64,000 nt of DNA from Drechslerella dactyloides (GCA_020064725.1 JAGTWJ010000019.1:3162001-3226000), one strand, 5' to 3'; shown: positions 35,958 through 49,030, numbered from the stretch's first letter. Program-made: numbers and translations. The notes: generated by a model not told the origin, from the letters alone.

Positions 35958-37562
35958 CTAACCCCGATCTGGAGTTGGTCGCTTCTCTTTCTTTTTGTGA
36001 GGGACCGTTTTCCCTGAAGGATCTTTCTTCGAAACCTTGGTCATTCCGGCGGCGGTGAGTTTCTTCATAGTTGGGCTTCCATCGGGCTTTGACTTTTTCG
36101 GTTTAGCGTCCTTGTCACCAAGGCCTGAAGGCCTCGGCGATGGCTTCCGCTGCATCGCAGAAGAATCGGATTGGGACTGATCGTGATGTGAGCGAAATCC
36201 TTTCTGGTGATGAAGATGTATGGAGAACTTACTCTGCTCATATCAACACCGCCAAGTTTGTCCTTCTTGACGGGAGTCGGGCTCCCCGTCCTATCCTTGA
36301 ACTTCGAAACAAGGTTTTTAGTCGTTGGGGTGCCTGGGTGAGGGGAGACACGGACTGCATCTGCAGCGGACGTTGGTGTATTTGAGGTCTTTTGTTTCTT
36401 GCTAGGCTTTGTGGGAGTGATGGTGACTGCATCCTTCTCTTTAGCGGCTCCTGGGTGAGAATCAATGTCGTAAGGGTCAGCAGAAGCCTTCTTATCTCCA
36501 TCTTCATCTAGGCTTTCCGCCTTCCGCTTCAGCAGCTGCTTCTTCTTTTTCGGTCCAGCGCTACTTGGTACCGCTGCCGGCTGATTGTTCGAAATGCTCG
36601 AATGGGTCGGCGAATCTGCTTTTGCCGAAACCGTCGATAGTGATTTTTCGAGTCTGGGCGCAGAGGTTATGGACCCCTTCTGGACAGTTTCACCGACGGT
36701 ACTCGGGTCTTTCTTGACTTGTAGCTTCTTGGGAGCTGGCTTCGATTCTGCTTGTGACTTCTTCTTCTTTGGAGGTGCAATTTCACCATCAGCAAGGCTA
36801 GAAGACGGACTATCCGGACTCAGCGGCGTTCCAGAGCCGCTGTCCCCGTTGTTCGAGGTGACTTTTTTGTCGGCATATCCTAAGCAGGCCTTGTGCTTCG
36901 GAATCCACATCTTGAAAGAAGTGTCGGCTCCGCAAGCTGGGCATGGGAGACGGAGCCCCTGTGGATCTTTGACTGGAGGAAGTTTGCCATTCTCCTCTCC
37001 TACTGTCGGCGTGCTCTGTCGGGACCCAGATCCGAGCGCTGCGTGAACCTTAGGCTTGAATTGCTGTTGTTTCGGGATTTGAATCGTATTGCTGGCGATT
37101 GTTTTGCCGTACATGTCCTGACCGTTGATGACGCGGTATGGTTGCTTCAAGCAATATTTTCGTGCTGGGGCGGTCAGAGACGAGTCTAGGCTTTGCTGTA
37201 TCGGATGTTGGCATTTCTGGCAAATGTTATCCTCAACCGGTGTCCGAAGGGACCTGCCCATGACCATGGCGCTGAGCAGTTCCGGTTCCTCGTTCCGTTT
37301 TGACTGTAGCTCCTCCGTCGTAACGGGGACGCCATCTTGAGAGAAGTATCCCATATTCGTGAGTTTTTCGGTTCGATGCGCTTCGAGGACGATGTCTTCT
37401 GTGATCATGCTCATAAAGCTGGCGAAGACTCCTTTGACCTAAGGTTCGGTTGCGGCATGCGTCAGCGAGAGAACAGGCTGTGGCGCGACAGAGGCAGAAG
37501 ACAGATTGGGTGTATACCAGGTCTTCCATGGACGTCTTCTCCGCAGGTGTTTCGACCGACAT
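35958..37562 (-). CDS. Lys/Ser-rich protein with Cys-His clusters, function unknown
   Basis: Three exons. Exon 1 reads MSVETPAEKTSMEDL (37562-37518). Intron 1 ends at a TTAG acceptor just before VKGVFASFMSMITEDIVLEA. The last intron has a donor after MSR (GTAAGT), joining to SQSDSSAMQRKPSPRPS. The N-terminal third carries ICQKCQHPIQ, KYCLKQPYRVINGQDMYGKT and a second cluster CPACGADTSFKMWIPKHKAC. The Cys and His spacing suggests zinc binding. The remaining 300 residues are Lys/Ser/Pro-rich, disordered, with several KKKK-type nuclear localisation signals, and end in a basic tail. I do not recognise the family. A nuclear, chromatin- or transcription-associated role is inference. Confidence 0.72.
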
Positions 37563-38264
37563 CTTTGGTGACCTCGGCGGGACAGTCAACGTCGGTAGCC
37601 GATAATATGATGCTCGCGAGTATCAGCCGAGTGGCGCAAGAGGGATAACGGCAAGGGTTGTCGCGATTCTGATGGTGGGGTCGGCAGTGGCAGTAACGAT
37701 GGTGATGTTGATAGGTGAACTAGGGAGAGAGCTGCGGCGCGCGGAGGCACGTGCGTACTTTAAATTAATAATTGGCAGGCGACAACATACCAAGCCGCAA
37801 CACATTCCGGCTATGTTTCGGTCCGGATTAGACTGGTGCCAATGCCAATGCTAGTAATTCATTCGCTATCGGACCATACGAGTTTCCGGCTTCGCAGTCA
37901 GAGGCCTAAGGGTGTTCTTGCCGGAACCGTACTTCCTACGATGTATGCAGGGCCTTGCGTGCTTGCGACTGTGGGTATCATTCCAATGGGCTTATCCACT
38001 GGCCTCCTGTCCAACGCTCGCGCAGCAAAAGTACTAACTTACTAGTAGTTGGTCTTCGATTATCATTAATCAAGGGAGCATACACGAATCCAAAAGCGTG
38101 AAAACCAAACGACGTGCCTTTCGACCCAAACTAGGCAGCAGAAAGAAGGCGTCTTCGATCCGCCTACGTCGCAGACATAAAAGTGCCGTCCTTAGAAACG
38201 AGTGTAAGAAAACCGAACCCTACAGGCAAAAGACTGCAAGCCCGTGCGTATTTTCCACATGCGA
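37563..38264. other. Intergenic between the zinc-finger-like gene and the hexokinase stop
   Basis: 702 bp. Contains a CACGTG near 37749 in the presumed promoter of the leftward zinc-finger-like gene. No other gene supported. Confidence 0.5.
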
Positions 38265-40181
38265 TCACGCAACCAATGCTATCAGCGCAGCACCTACGCC
38301 ACTGCCATCCTTCGCGATTCCGATCCTGATGGCATCCTCTAGTCCCGCAGCACCGGGCACCAATGGTTGTATATCACGCAGAGCCTCCCGCAAGTACCGT
38401 TCAAAACCCGGGTAGTACTCGACTACGCTACCGTCTACTCCAATATCAATCTTCTCCACCTCCTCTCCCGGAGCGGCTCCGATCTTCGCTTTCTTGTAGT
38501 TATCGTATGCCCCGGTTGCTAAGGCCGTAGCGGCGATTGGGATAGCGGAAAGCCGTGCCGATCGCTTTCCGATACCATAAACTAGGGTTTTTATAGCCAT
38601 CGCGTCTCCAGTGGTGGCGGCCGAAATTCCCAGCTGTTGCTCAAGCAGTTGCTTTGTCAAGGTGTACTCTGACGTGTAGTCTGCTTGGATGGTGCTTAGG
38701 GCACTAGTATCTATGCTCCAAGCCGTAAAAAGAGGCCCGTTCTCATCGATGCTGGTACCATGTGCTGTTTTGAAGAGACCGTGGTCCATCAATGCAACGA
38801 TGGCGTTTCTGAGGATCTCGCCGAGGAACATCCCAGATACCCTCTTCTCGAACATCTGCATCCCAGGATTGACCGAGTTCTTATCCAATGCCCTGTCGTA
38901 CGGGGTGTCTGGCAACACCTTCATAGCATTGTCGAATGCTCCCCACTCCGTGTTGATGACCATGACGCCAGTGGAATTGTCAAAATTGCCGGCGTTTCGC
39001 AGCTTTGGTATGCGGGACAGCTTCTCCACATAGGCTCCGTTTGTGCCTGTCCCGAATATAGCACCAAGAAGAGTGCCGGATTTCCCGGGAGATGCATAGG
39101 ACCGGGCCATCAGCGTTCCAACAGTGTCGTTGACCAACGCGACTACGCGGACTGGCAGGCCCAGTATGTTGATTTCCTTTTGTAGCAGGTCACAAACGTC
39201 CTGTCCAACGGCATCGGGTATGTCGAACCCCTTTGTCCACCGGAGAAGATGACCTTTGTTGAGGGCTACTTGATCGACCGGGAATGAGAATGTGAACCCG
39301 AGTTTGAGGTGGTGGTTCGGTGTAGCCGAGGCAACGGTATTGGAGTGATGCTTTTCGATGAATAGGGCAACTTGCTTTGCGAGGAACGAAAATAGTTCCT
39401 TGGAGTTCCCCGTCATAAGCTCCTTTGGTATCGGCGTCTTCGCCTGCGTGAGGGTAAATTTACTATCCCCATGGAGGTCGATGGAACACACTCGGAAATT
39501 GGTGCCACCCAAGTCGACAGCGAGGTAGACGCCCTAGAAGAGATTCAGAAGAGAGATTATCAACAGCTGCTCTGAGAGTCTCCACAAACGTGTTTCAGAG
39601 ACTGTACCTTTTCAGTTCCGTTGGGTACGGCAGTGACATAAGTAGGTATCATTGTCATCGCTTGTCCATGCTCGGCCAAGCCCAAGTCTATAGACGGTAC
39701 CGAATTGTCGATTAGTCGCGCTAGAAGCTCCAAAGTGGTTTGTGGCCGAGGGGAAGGGAGGCTAAGGGAAGAAGCTGGTTGACTTACCCATCAAGCGCAA
39801 GTATTCACGAACGCCCTTCGCAACTTGTTCCGGCTCACACACAAATTCGGCGCCAATCGCCCTGGCCTTCGCCAGCAAGAGCTCTTCTTGGTCCGAGAGG
39901 ATCGACATGTTGTTGACAATCGATTCGGAGCGGTGGTGTTCAACGTCGTCTTTGGGATCGATGTACTGGTAGATGAGGTCTGTTGATGGACAGACGCCGA
40001 AAAGTGTTTCTAGCAGCCGAGGATCCCTCCAGGGGGAAGAAACTCGGAGAGCCGATGGCGGGGGAGGTGCCTGCTTTTGTAGGTCCTGGAAGAACGAGAA
40101 GAGGCGACCTGCCAGACCAGAGTTTGGTCGAATGCCGGAATAGAGGCTGCTGGCGAAAAGCGGGATTGCGAATGCCACCAA
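38265..40181 (-). CDS. Hexokinase/glucokinase
   Basis: ATP-dependent sugar kinase of glycolysis. Three exons (40181-39788, then a short exon ending near 39609, and 39533-38265), joined to read YLRLMDLGLAEHGQAMTMIP and GVYLAVDLGGTNFRVCSIDL. Marks are phosphate-1 loop LGGTNFRV, hexokinase signature LGFTFSFPVDQ, LRWTKGFDIPD, the catalytic Asp in VALVNDTVGTL, FGTGTNGAYVE, MVINTEWGAFDN and GIGKRSARLSAIPI. The domain is complete. The frame extends upstream of the usual start (MSILSDQEELLLAKARAIGA at 39911) by 90 residues from 40181, beginning hydrophobic (MVAFAIPLFASSLYSG). Whether that extension is translated is unclear; 39911 is the alternative start. Glucokinase and hexokinase cannot be told apart by eye. 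Confidence 0.88.
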
Positions 40182-42118
40182 GCCGGTCAGGAAAGCGAAC
40201 GTGAGACAAAGTCTGGAGACGTTGGTATTGCGGTTGGGAAGGAAGGAAAAGGAAAGAAGAGAACGGCCGCGGGGTTTTGAGGAGTGAATTTTGACGGCCG
40301 GGCGCGAGGTAACAGTCGGGAAAGGCGAAGGAGGGGTAGCCTGCGAACGGGGGGGAACCAGCGGGCGGTGAAAGTGTGCAGGTGGTGGAACAGCGGTGGG
40401 ATGTTGGACTGGTATGCACGTTGCGGTTGCTGTTGTGCGGTTGTGGATGGCGGCGGCGGTGGTTTTTGTTGGTGGGGAGCGGAAGGGACTCGCTGAGACA
40501 GCGGAGCCGGCGTAGTTGGCGGGGTGTCTGGTCGCCCGTACGTCAGCGCAAGCTCAGCAGGACAATCGAATCGATCGCGACAGTTTGAGTTTTTGGCCAG
40601 CCCGGCGCGGGGGTTGAGAGAAATTTAAAAAAGTACTTGCTAAAAGCCACTCCGCAAGATCCAGCCGGACTTCCCGCACAGCCTGTCGAGCGAATGGACA
40701 ATACAGCGCAGTCCCGGCCGCCAGCTGGCAGAGGCGGCGGCTTGCTCTTATAAGTAGGAGGTAATCGCTTGGGTAATGGGCCCCCATAAGCACTCGAGTA
40801 ATCACCATCCCATTGCATCGCCAACTGAGCGATTACCGCCAACGTCACCGGACCCAGCAGGATTGGAACATTCCGTCGGGTATCTGCCCTCGACTCATGC
40901 ATATGCAGGCTGGGCGAGACATCGCTCGGAACGCTGTCAGGGAACGGAGCGCGCACTCTCCAATGCAAAATGCGTATGGGCTCGAACACGCGCATGTGAT
41001 GTATGCAGAGAGTATGTACATATACACGCACATACTTGCTGCTTGTACCGCTGAAGAGGCCACCCGCAGAGTTCTATCGCACTCACCTGCTGTTGGAGGT
41101 GCCTCTGCACTACGCAATGGCATCCACCTGTAACATTCGCGATTTTCGAGCTGCTTGCCTCAACGGGCCTTTGCCCAAAGCGGCCTAGACTGCAAGTGAC
41201 AGGCGAGGGGCTGCCGGTTGGTGGGCGGCTCAAATGGCCAGAGAGCAGCGCAGCACGGATCGGGATCTGTATCTCCAGCACTCCGGATGACTGGTAGCAT
41301 TGGATTCACGGGGAAAGCACATGAGCCCTCGAAATTTTCGGGTGCCCAGCTATCCAGACAGTCGGGAGGGTACGGTAGTCAAGTACAGTCCCCCAGCCAC
41401 AGCTCCTGGTGGTGAGGTATGGCGTGTCGATTTGGCAAGAATGTCTGAGGGCGTGGAATTCGAGAAAGAATGCCTTTTCTGAGGGAGCTGTTAAGCTGCA
41501 TGATTCTCTCCATTGCGGTCTGTCCATCGCTGCTGTGCTTTCGTTGGAGAAGCATCCATCAGGTATGTGTACGGTGCAGCAGTACGCCGAGATGTAAAAA
41601 ACGAACCCGGCTGTATCCCACGGACCGTCCTCGCGCAGACAGGGTTTTATGGGCGTGGAGGTAGAGCTGAAGCAGGGTACCGGCGTGCGGTAAAATGCAC
41701 CCTGGATATAGGTTTCTTCCGAAAGATGTTCCGAATATTGTTGGTTGTTCTGTCGATGTTCTTTTGTGTTTCGCGGGCAGGGCTCGACGATACCGGTGGA
41801 ATACGAGGTATCCGCGCAGGTATACCTTGAGAAGAAACAATTAGCGATCGTACTCGAGGAGTTGCAGGCCAAATGCGCATACTTACATAAATGTTTATCG
41901 AAGAAGCAAGGTGGATGAGGTTGAGGGAGCCAGGCCGTCGTAAATGAAAGATGCCCGCTGCTGGCTGCTGGTGGGGGACAGCCAGCTGAAAATGCACAGA
42001 AGCGGCGCACCAATTTACGCGCTCGCAGTGCTTGTTCTCGGACTGTCGTCATCACATTCACAATCACCACCATTCAACCACCGCCTGTGCGCAGCCACCG
42101 CTAAGAGCCATGAATATT
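40182..42118. promoter_or_regulatory. Long divergent region between hexokinase and MRS6
   Basis: 1.9 kb without a supported gene. The two promoters face away from each other. It has many short frames, none with family resemblance. Confidence 0.5.
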
Positions 42119-43895
42119 GAATCTCTCGACAAATCAACTTGGGATGCTGTGATCTCCGGAACCGGTCTACGAGAATCCCTACTCGCAGCGTAGGTCAGCA
42201 ACGAAGCTACTCCCCTCCCGTCCGCGTACCCGTTCTCTCCGAGCTTGTCACTAATCTGCCAGGGAATGCCAGAGCGCTTGCAAGAGCTGGGAAGAAAGTC
42301 CTCCACGTCGATAAGAACCCGTACTATGGCGACGAGTACGCCGCCCTGTCCCTGGCTGAGCTGCAGGCTTGGGCAGCAGCCACGCGGTCCAGTCGTCTGC
42401 GGTCGGTTCAGTTCCGAACGCACGAGTCGAAGACTGGCGCGAGGTTGGCCGAATCGCGATCCTACACCTTGAACCTTGCGCCCGGCCTCCTGTACACCAC
42501 ATCGCCGATTCTATCACTCCTCGTCGACTGTAACCTCCATGAGTCCCTGGAGTTTCTGAAAGTCGGTGGTTGGTTTGTCTACAGGGCCGGAGATGAAACT
42601 CAAGATAGCCTTATGGCTGTGCCGAATAGCAGAGAGGACGTCTTCAACGATTCAACACTTGATCCCCGGACGAAGCGGATTGTCGTACGAGCATTAAAAT
42701 CCATCCTCGGATTCGAGAGTAACGTAATGGCAGCTTCCCCATCGCCGGGAACTTCGCTGCAGGAGTATCTCGAAGCCCCGTCATTCTCACTACCTCCTCA
42801 GACCATCGCCGCGTTCACCAGTTTAACCCTCCTGCATGACCCACCTAGCGCCATCTCCTTCGAGAAAGCAGAGAATGACATAAGGAAGCATTTTGGTTCC
42901 TTGGGTAGATTTGGCCCGGGGTTTGCGGCTGTCGTTGCAAGATATGGAAGCGGGTCTGAGCTCGTCCAGGCGCTGTGTAGGGCGGCTGCAGTTACGGGCA
43001 ATGCTGTATATGTCCTGGATAACGCCGTGACGAACATCCATTATCATATCCACCGGCCTCAGGAAACAGCAAACCAAACTGCTGGAATTGCGGGGTCCGA
43101 AGAGTTGGGCGTACAACTGCATCTTCGAAGTGGGGATCAGGTCTGGACTCGACGTTTCATCACCACCGAGTCAAACCTACCTGACGGAAGCTCGTCTGCC
43201 GACAACTCTGCATCTGAGCCAGTCGGTGAATCCTACTGGATGTCAGTCTATATATTGTCGAGTTCCTTGGAAAAACTCTTCCAGACTGCCGACCCGCCCA
43301 CTGCGGCGGCGGCGGTTGTATACATGCCTGCAGGGTCATTGGTGAAAGATGGCGTTTCAAATAAAAACTCTATGTACATCTTTGCTCACAGTAGTGAGAC
43401 CGGAGAGTGCCCAGATGGCCAAAGTGAGAGACCAACCCTCCGCTATCCCTTTCTGATATCAAACATCAGAAGAAGTTTTTTGCTCTTCTTCTTTTTTTTT
43501 TTTTTTTTTTTTTTTTTATAGCTGGAAGCTGACTTCACGCTATCAAAGGTCTACTCTACATCTCCAGTAAGGATGATGGATCCAACGATGACAGCTTCTT
43601 GGACCTTGCCGCAACGTCGCTTCTAGACAAGATGCCAAATGAAGACGGATCTGTTGGCGAGATCCTGGCCTCGGTCAAATATCAATACGCAGCAGAACCC
43701 ATCACGCCTCTGCAGAACCAGACCTCTGAAGGGGTGTATCTATTACGAGAACACATTCCGATGATCAAAATCCCCGATGAGGTGATGACCGAAGTGGTCG
43801 ACTTGTACGAGACCATCGTTGGGTCGAGAGAAGGATTTATGGATAAGCAGGAATTGGAAGATCAAGGAGCGCCGACAGAAGAAACCAATGCATAA
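42119..43895 (+). CDS. MRS6: Rab escort protein (Mrs6/REP)
   Basis: Presents newly made Rab GTPases to geranylgeranyl transferase II and delivers them to membranes. Exon 1 reads MNIESLDKSTWDAVISGTGL RESLLAA. An intron ending in AATGCCAG joins it to ALARAGKKVLHVDKNPYYG, the GDI/REP family signature. Other marks are SYTLNLAPGLLYTTSPILSL, SLGRFGPGFAAVVARYGSGS and SGDQVWTRRFITT. A second intron (donor GTGAGA after DGQ, containing T26) leads to LLYISSKDDGSNDDSFLDLA and a C-terminus ending EDQGAPTEETNA. The acceptor near 43546 is the best-phase choice; one a few bases away cannot be excluded. Confidence 0.92.
43492..43517 (+). repeat. T26 tract in MRS6 intron
   Basis: Uninterrupted run of 26 T, shortly upstream of the 3' splice site of the second MRS6 intron; acts as, or replaces, the polypyrimidine tract. 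Confidence 0.9.
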
Positions 43896-44881
43896 TCCGT
43901 GCCTAATTAAGGAGTGTTGAATGCGCTGAGGTATGCGGTAGCTTTCCTCGTGCCGATAATCTTATCGTTACTTCGATATATATATATCCTGGCCGCTTCT
44001 CCATTGATCGCGGGCAGACATGCAGCGTGTATCGACCAGCAGGGAAGTCAAAGACGCCCTAAGCGATTGCTTACAATCGTGATCTTAAATCCGAAAGATC
44101 AGGTTCTAATTTATGTTTGAGACAATATCCGGTGTCGCCACCGTCTGTACTCGGGTCGATGCCCCTGCAAGTATTTGAGGTATCTGGTACATACGTACAT
44201 CTGGGCAATGCAAATCAGGAAACAAATACAAGAAGTTGGCGATGACCGGGTACGGCCCTAGCCCGCGACTATGCCAACAACAGCCAAGTCTAGCGATCAT
44301 TCCAGTAATCTCGTGCGACGATGAATTCAACAAAGCAGTCCAGCCCGAAGGCTGTGTCCAATTGCATTCGCCTGCTGAGACGACGACGCTGATGCATGAC
44401 GTCAGGTTAGCCTCCAGGCTGCAGAGCCAAACACAACAAATCGGGTGGTGAGGCTGGGCGCATGCCAGCGTTGCGTAGCACATCCAGGCTTACGAGCGCA
44501 CTTCTCACCCTTCAAATCTCCATTAACCAAGAGCGTCTAACAATCTGGTGTGCAAATATTTACGTAAGTAGAGGTATTGCGATTTTTTCTTGGCCGGATA
44601 TTCGCAAGCCTCCACTGTTGCGATATCGCATCAGTCGATATCAACTCAAGGTTCGAATGTTGACCATCCACATCTCAGAATATCGAGATTCGGCAACTTC
44701 TCTCTACGACACCCATAACGAACCATCACACCGAGTTTTCCAAGATTTTAACATCTTCAAATTCTCGCGTAACTTATGTCTACTACGTTTTCCAACAGAT
44801 AGCTTCTCAGGAAGCACACACATCTCTTGAGACTCTCGTACATCTGTTAGTCCGTCAACCCTAGAACATCCTTCCGAGACT
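43896..44881. other. Intergenic between MRS6 and the 1054-aa gene
   Basis: Nearly 1 kb. No supported gene. An alternating AT stretch lies near 43975-43988. Confidence 0.45.
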
Positions 44882-47800
44882 ATGACGGACCAGGTGCCTG
44901 TTCTCCAAAGAGTGGCCTCGCCGTTGGCCAGTCATGGCAAACGGCGTCCGAGCCTCTTGCATAAGGAGCCCAAAGGAAACGGCAGATCTAGTCCGGGGAA
45001 CCAGAAGAAAACACAACTGCAAGACCAGCCATCAACGAAGCGAAGATTCAGTCTGAGAGACGCCGTACGCAAAGTTCTTGCCAGGAAACACAAACGTGCC
45101 AAGGCAAATGATAGCGCCGCTGTGACTGAGGTACGACTACACGATCCGTCCATCCGTTATTGGCTCATAAGTGGGTTCACAGGTGGCTTAAATGTAACTC
45201 TTCCCATCCATAGAAAAGCGTATCGATTACCCCCCAGGATACCGAAGTTCACAGAAACGAGGGAGATGGTGGGACGCCACAGATAGCAACACCCGAAAGC
45301 CCAAGCCCTTTACCCGGACCCTTGAGCGATACAGCTAGGGGCAGCACTGGTGCCGCTCCAATTAACGATATACGCCCGCCATCACCTGCTCTGACCCCTC
45401 CCACTTCGTCGTCCTCGAAGGACTCTATCCAACCAGCCTCGACTGCGTCGCTCTCTCCTCGCCCGACGGGACACCACCGGCAGCAGGATCCCTTACTCTA
45501 CCAGTCACTACAAGACGAACCCGAGGCAGACCATGGCCCCTTGCTCCTATTCGAAGGTGCGCCGATATTTTACGTCGACGAATCTGAGGGAAAATACGGA
45601 AATCCGTCCGTGCGATACCAGGCGTCGGAGCCAACCAAGTCGCCAGCTTACCCCGCCTCCTCACCAGGAGATGCCGGAAATATCGATCATGAGGCATTCC
45701 GGAGTTGCAGCAATCGGGCCAAGCAGGGAACCGGGTCCCAACACCATTGGCTGGAGGGCCCGGTCGAAACACCATCCATAGTTTCATTTTTCGGTCTTGA
45801 GCCGGGCAGCACTGGGTGGCAGTACTTTTTAGAGGCTCAGATGGAAGATTACGAACTGCAGCATGGTCTCACTTGCGGCGAAATCGACGAATACGGGTTG
45901 GAATTCCAGGCTCCGGACTCGATTGGAGTAAGGTCGATAGATTCGACAACTATGGTCGATCGTCTGCGTGAAATTGGGAAACTCCACGGACAAGGATACA
46001 AGCTCGAGGCCGATATCGAGACGGAAACCCGTACGCTCTATGGACTGTTATTCTCGAAACTTCTCTACCCCACTAGGAGGCGCTCCGAGACGATCAAGCC
46101 GCAGGAACTTAGCCTCGAGAGCCAATGCCGTGAGCTTTTCAAAGTCTTGGAGGAGAGACATGTCTGGCTCGATTTTAGCAGACCTGAGGAGCGCATTCGA
46201 TTGGGGAGCATCCTATACGGCAACGGGGAAGAGAAGCTGCTCCTCGTGCTACAAATTTTGCTGAGCTGCGAGCTTTGGCTCAGGCTAAAGATTCTGCACC
46301 AAAACCTGCCTGAGAAACTGGAGCTGGAATCATTGTATTTTACCCCTAAGGTAAATTGGGATCTGGCCGTCGCCCAAAAGTGGTTGACGAATGTTCGGAT
46401 CGTTGAGCGGCCGCTGGTAGCGAATACCGACATGCTGCTGCCGATCCCACCGTCGATGCAAAACCCCAATGTTTGGCACCGGGTTTTCTCCATCGACGGG
46501 ACCAAAATCGAGAACGATCAAGATTCCCCAGAGGGCGACACTTACGACGCATTTTTTGTGCCGCAGCACCTGGAACGGCAACTGGATGGTCTCATGCACT
46601 TTGCGCGAAAGATCGGATGGCCTGGGGTCGAGATGTTGGAAGGCGTAATCAGAGACAAGCTTCGAGACCCTGCCGGTCTCCAAACTCCCGGTAGCTTTCT
46701 GAGCTACAAGACAGCTCCTAATTCCCCCAGCAAGTTGACCCCGCGGTCAATCGGAGGGTCGAGCGGAAGCTCATACTTTGGGTACTTTACAAGTAAGCAC
46801 ACGTCATCCGCTGTCGTAAGAAATATGGGACAAGGCGGGTGGCTCTCCAGAACATATACCACAGGCCTGATACTGCCGGGGGAGGGGCTGCCTCATCTTC
46901 TCATGGGATGTCTGTTAGAAAGCGACACTTTGGCGCTGGAAGAGATTGGCGAACAAGGGAGCATGTATGGTGGAATCATACGCACAAACCTAGAGGGTTG
47001 TGGAGCTACGTCCTCTTGGTGGAGCATGAACAATGTCGTTGGAAAAGTGCTGGCGACCGAGAATTCCGGAAGTTATGCTGGGTGGGTCGGCAGGTGTGCC
47101 GGAATCTATTCTGCGAGGAAGGCACCGCAGGATGATGAGGTCACCGTTCTGTCAGCGGTGGCTGCTAAAGTTGTGCGGAATTTGACATTCGCATCATCGG
47201 TGGATGCGCGAAGGAATGGGATGAGATTGGTCGAACCCTCGGGCTGGGTGGACGTGATTGCGGATAGGAAATCCTCCACAAAATGGCCTCCCAGGCTCCT
47301 CTCCCCTGGAAGTATCGAGCTTGATTCCAAGCTTCTGAGCGATACGTCCTCCGATGCCAACGATCAAGCCCAGGAGGATGAGCTGCACTTTCCAGAAACC
47401 ACAGATGGTCTAGAAGACTTTCGGATTCAAGTCCTCGGTCTCAAATTTTGGGACTGTGACAGCCCGGGCGCCATAAGCCCCGCAGAGCTCGAGCACGGCT
47501 ACTCCAGCGCCGCTCCAGAAGATCCGCATGCATCCGGCGGGGCAGTTCCTGCATACCGGGTGGAGGTCGTCTTCCGGTTCCCAGGGGTGTATCCAGCACC
47601 GTACGCTGACGCGTTCGACAGTGCAGAAGACGACCGGGTCAGCGTGATGCTCAAGCATGACGTCTCATTCATAACCTCCTACCCATGCTATCCCCCACGG
47701 GTAGGCCCCAGGGTAGAATCGCCGGTGTCCCTCTCCGCGCTCGAAACTGTCTCTCAGGATCTGGGCCCGATATCAAACTCAGCCAACTTTGTTCCTGCGG

Positions 47801-48129
47801 GTCGAGAATGCAGGCACCCTATCCGCTCATCGCTGCGATATAAGATTGTCGACGTGTGCGACCTGCACGAACACAGCCCAGCCAGACGTCGGAGTGCCAC
47901 AGGTCGATCAGCCCGCAGCGCCAGCAAGGATAAGAGCAAACTCGAGGAATACTTTGTTACGGTCGTCCGCGCGAAGGATCTCGAGGCGGACATCTTCGTC
48001 TACGCGAAGGCCTGGTGTGCCAAATGGGGAGCGGACGCCGTTGTCGCACGCCCGGAGCGCACGTGCATTTCGTGCGCGGTGCGCGAGGCCTACGCTCTCG
48101 GCGTCGATGCGGTGATCACAGCAGCCTGA
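44882..48129 (+). CDS. Large conserved-looking protein of unknown function
   Basis: Two exons (44882-45130, 45214-48129) joined at E|K to give 1054 residues. The N-terminal 200 are basic then Ser/Pro-rich and disordered. A long structured part follows: HWLEGPVETPSIVSFFGLEP, WQYFLEAQMEDYELQHGLTC, TRTLYGLLFSKLLYPTRRR, LRLKILHQNLPEKLELESLY, RTYTTGLILPGEGLPHLLMG, then IYSARKAPQDDEVTVLSAVA. The C-terminal portion contains RIQVLGLKFWDCDSPGA, AYRVEVVFRFPGVYPAPYAD, and a final Cys-containing segment near WGADAVVARPERTCISCAVR. I see no signal peptide, membrane segment or known catalytic motif, and do not recognise the family. The intact frame and canonical GTACGA-CATAG intron support a real gene. Confidence 0.82.
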
Positions 48130-49030
48130 CCGTGACCGCGATTCGAACGGCCAGAATCGCGAATTGGAAATGTCGCCGTGTGCCACTGGCTTCCAAATCG
48201 CGACGCAACACAGACGTTGGATTGTCAATGTCAGCTTTCGCCAAAACGGGAAACAACAGGCCTAAATTTAGATTTTAGGGCCAGTCAGGTTGGGCCCCGG
48301 CTCAGCCGCAGCCGGCTTTGTGCAGCTCTCGCCTTCGACCGATTGTGCTCCTGCGGCTGAGTGCGATAGTGGGAAGGCTACCTGCTGCTGACTGCTTAGT
48401 ATCGATAATTTGTCACCCCTCGTTGCCCGTTGCGGAAGGTTTGCCCTGCAGACGGAGCTTCGAGCTCTGAGCTAGCTGGCGAGCTGAAAATATCACACTG
48501 TCACTTAGTATAGCTTATGCTGCAAATTTTCTTTGGCGGCGTTCCGGACGGCAATTGCGATTTGATTAGCACAGGGCACGATTGCAAGCTGGAGCAAGAT
48601 ATTGTAGTAATCCCCAAACCGATGGCCTTTCGATTATCCAAGACTAATGTGACAGTGATGAGGACAACAAAATGTAAAAGATATAGCTGTGTGATTCTTC
48701 AATATGCAACAGGACGTGACTCGCGAACTCCATTTTTTCCGCTCATGATAAGACAAGAGAAAGATACAGGGTAGAGGAAAATGAAAAAGACAAACAACTG
48801 CGGAAAAACAGGATAAGGTTTTGACTCCAAAAGATGGTTTAAACCTCCAGACAAAAAGCAGGTATCGTGGCTAAGATCGTAAGCAACCGATAGGTGACAA
48901 TAATGATAAGGAATGTGTTACAGTTTTCAAAGAAATGCCTTGCAAAAAAAAAAAGGGCTCTATCACAATTCAGCCACTACTCCCATCCCAAGTGCTTCAG
49001 CTCGTTCCTCCCGATCGATCAATTCTTCGA
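48130..49030. other. Intergenic, convergent with cupin gene
   Basis: 0.9 kb, AT-rich towards the right. No gene supported. Confidence 0.5.
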
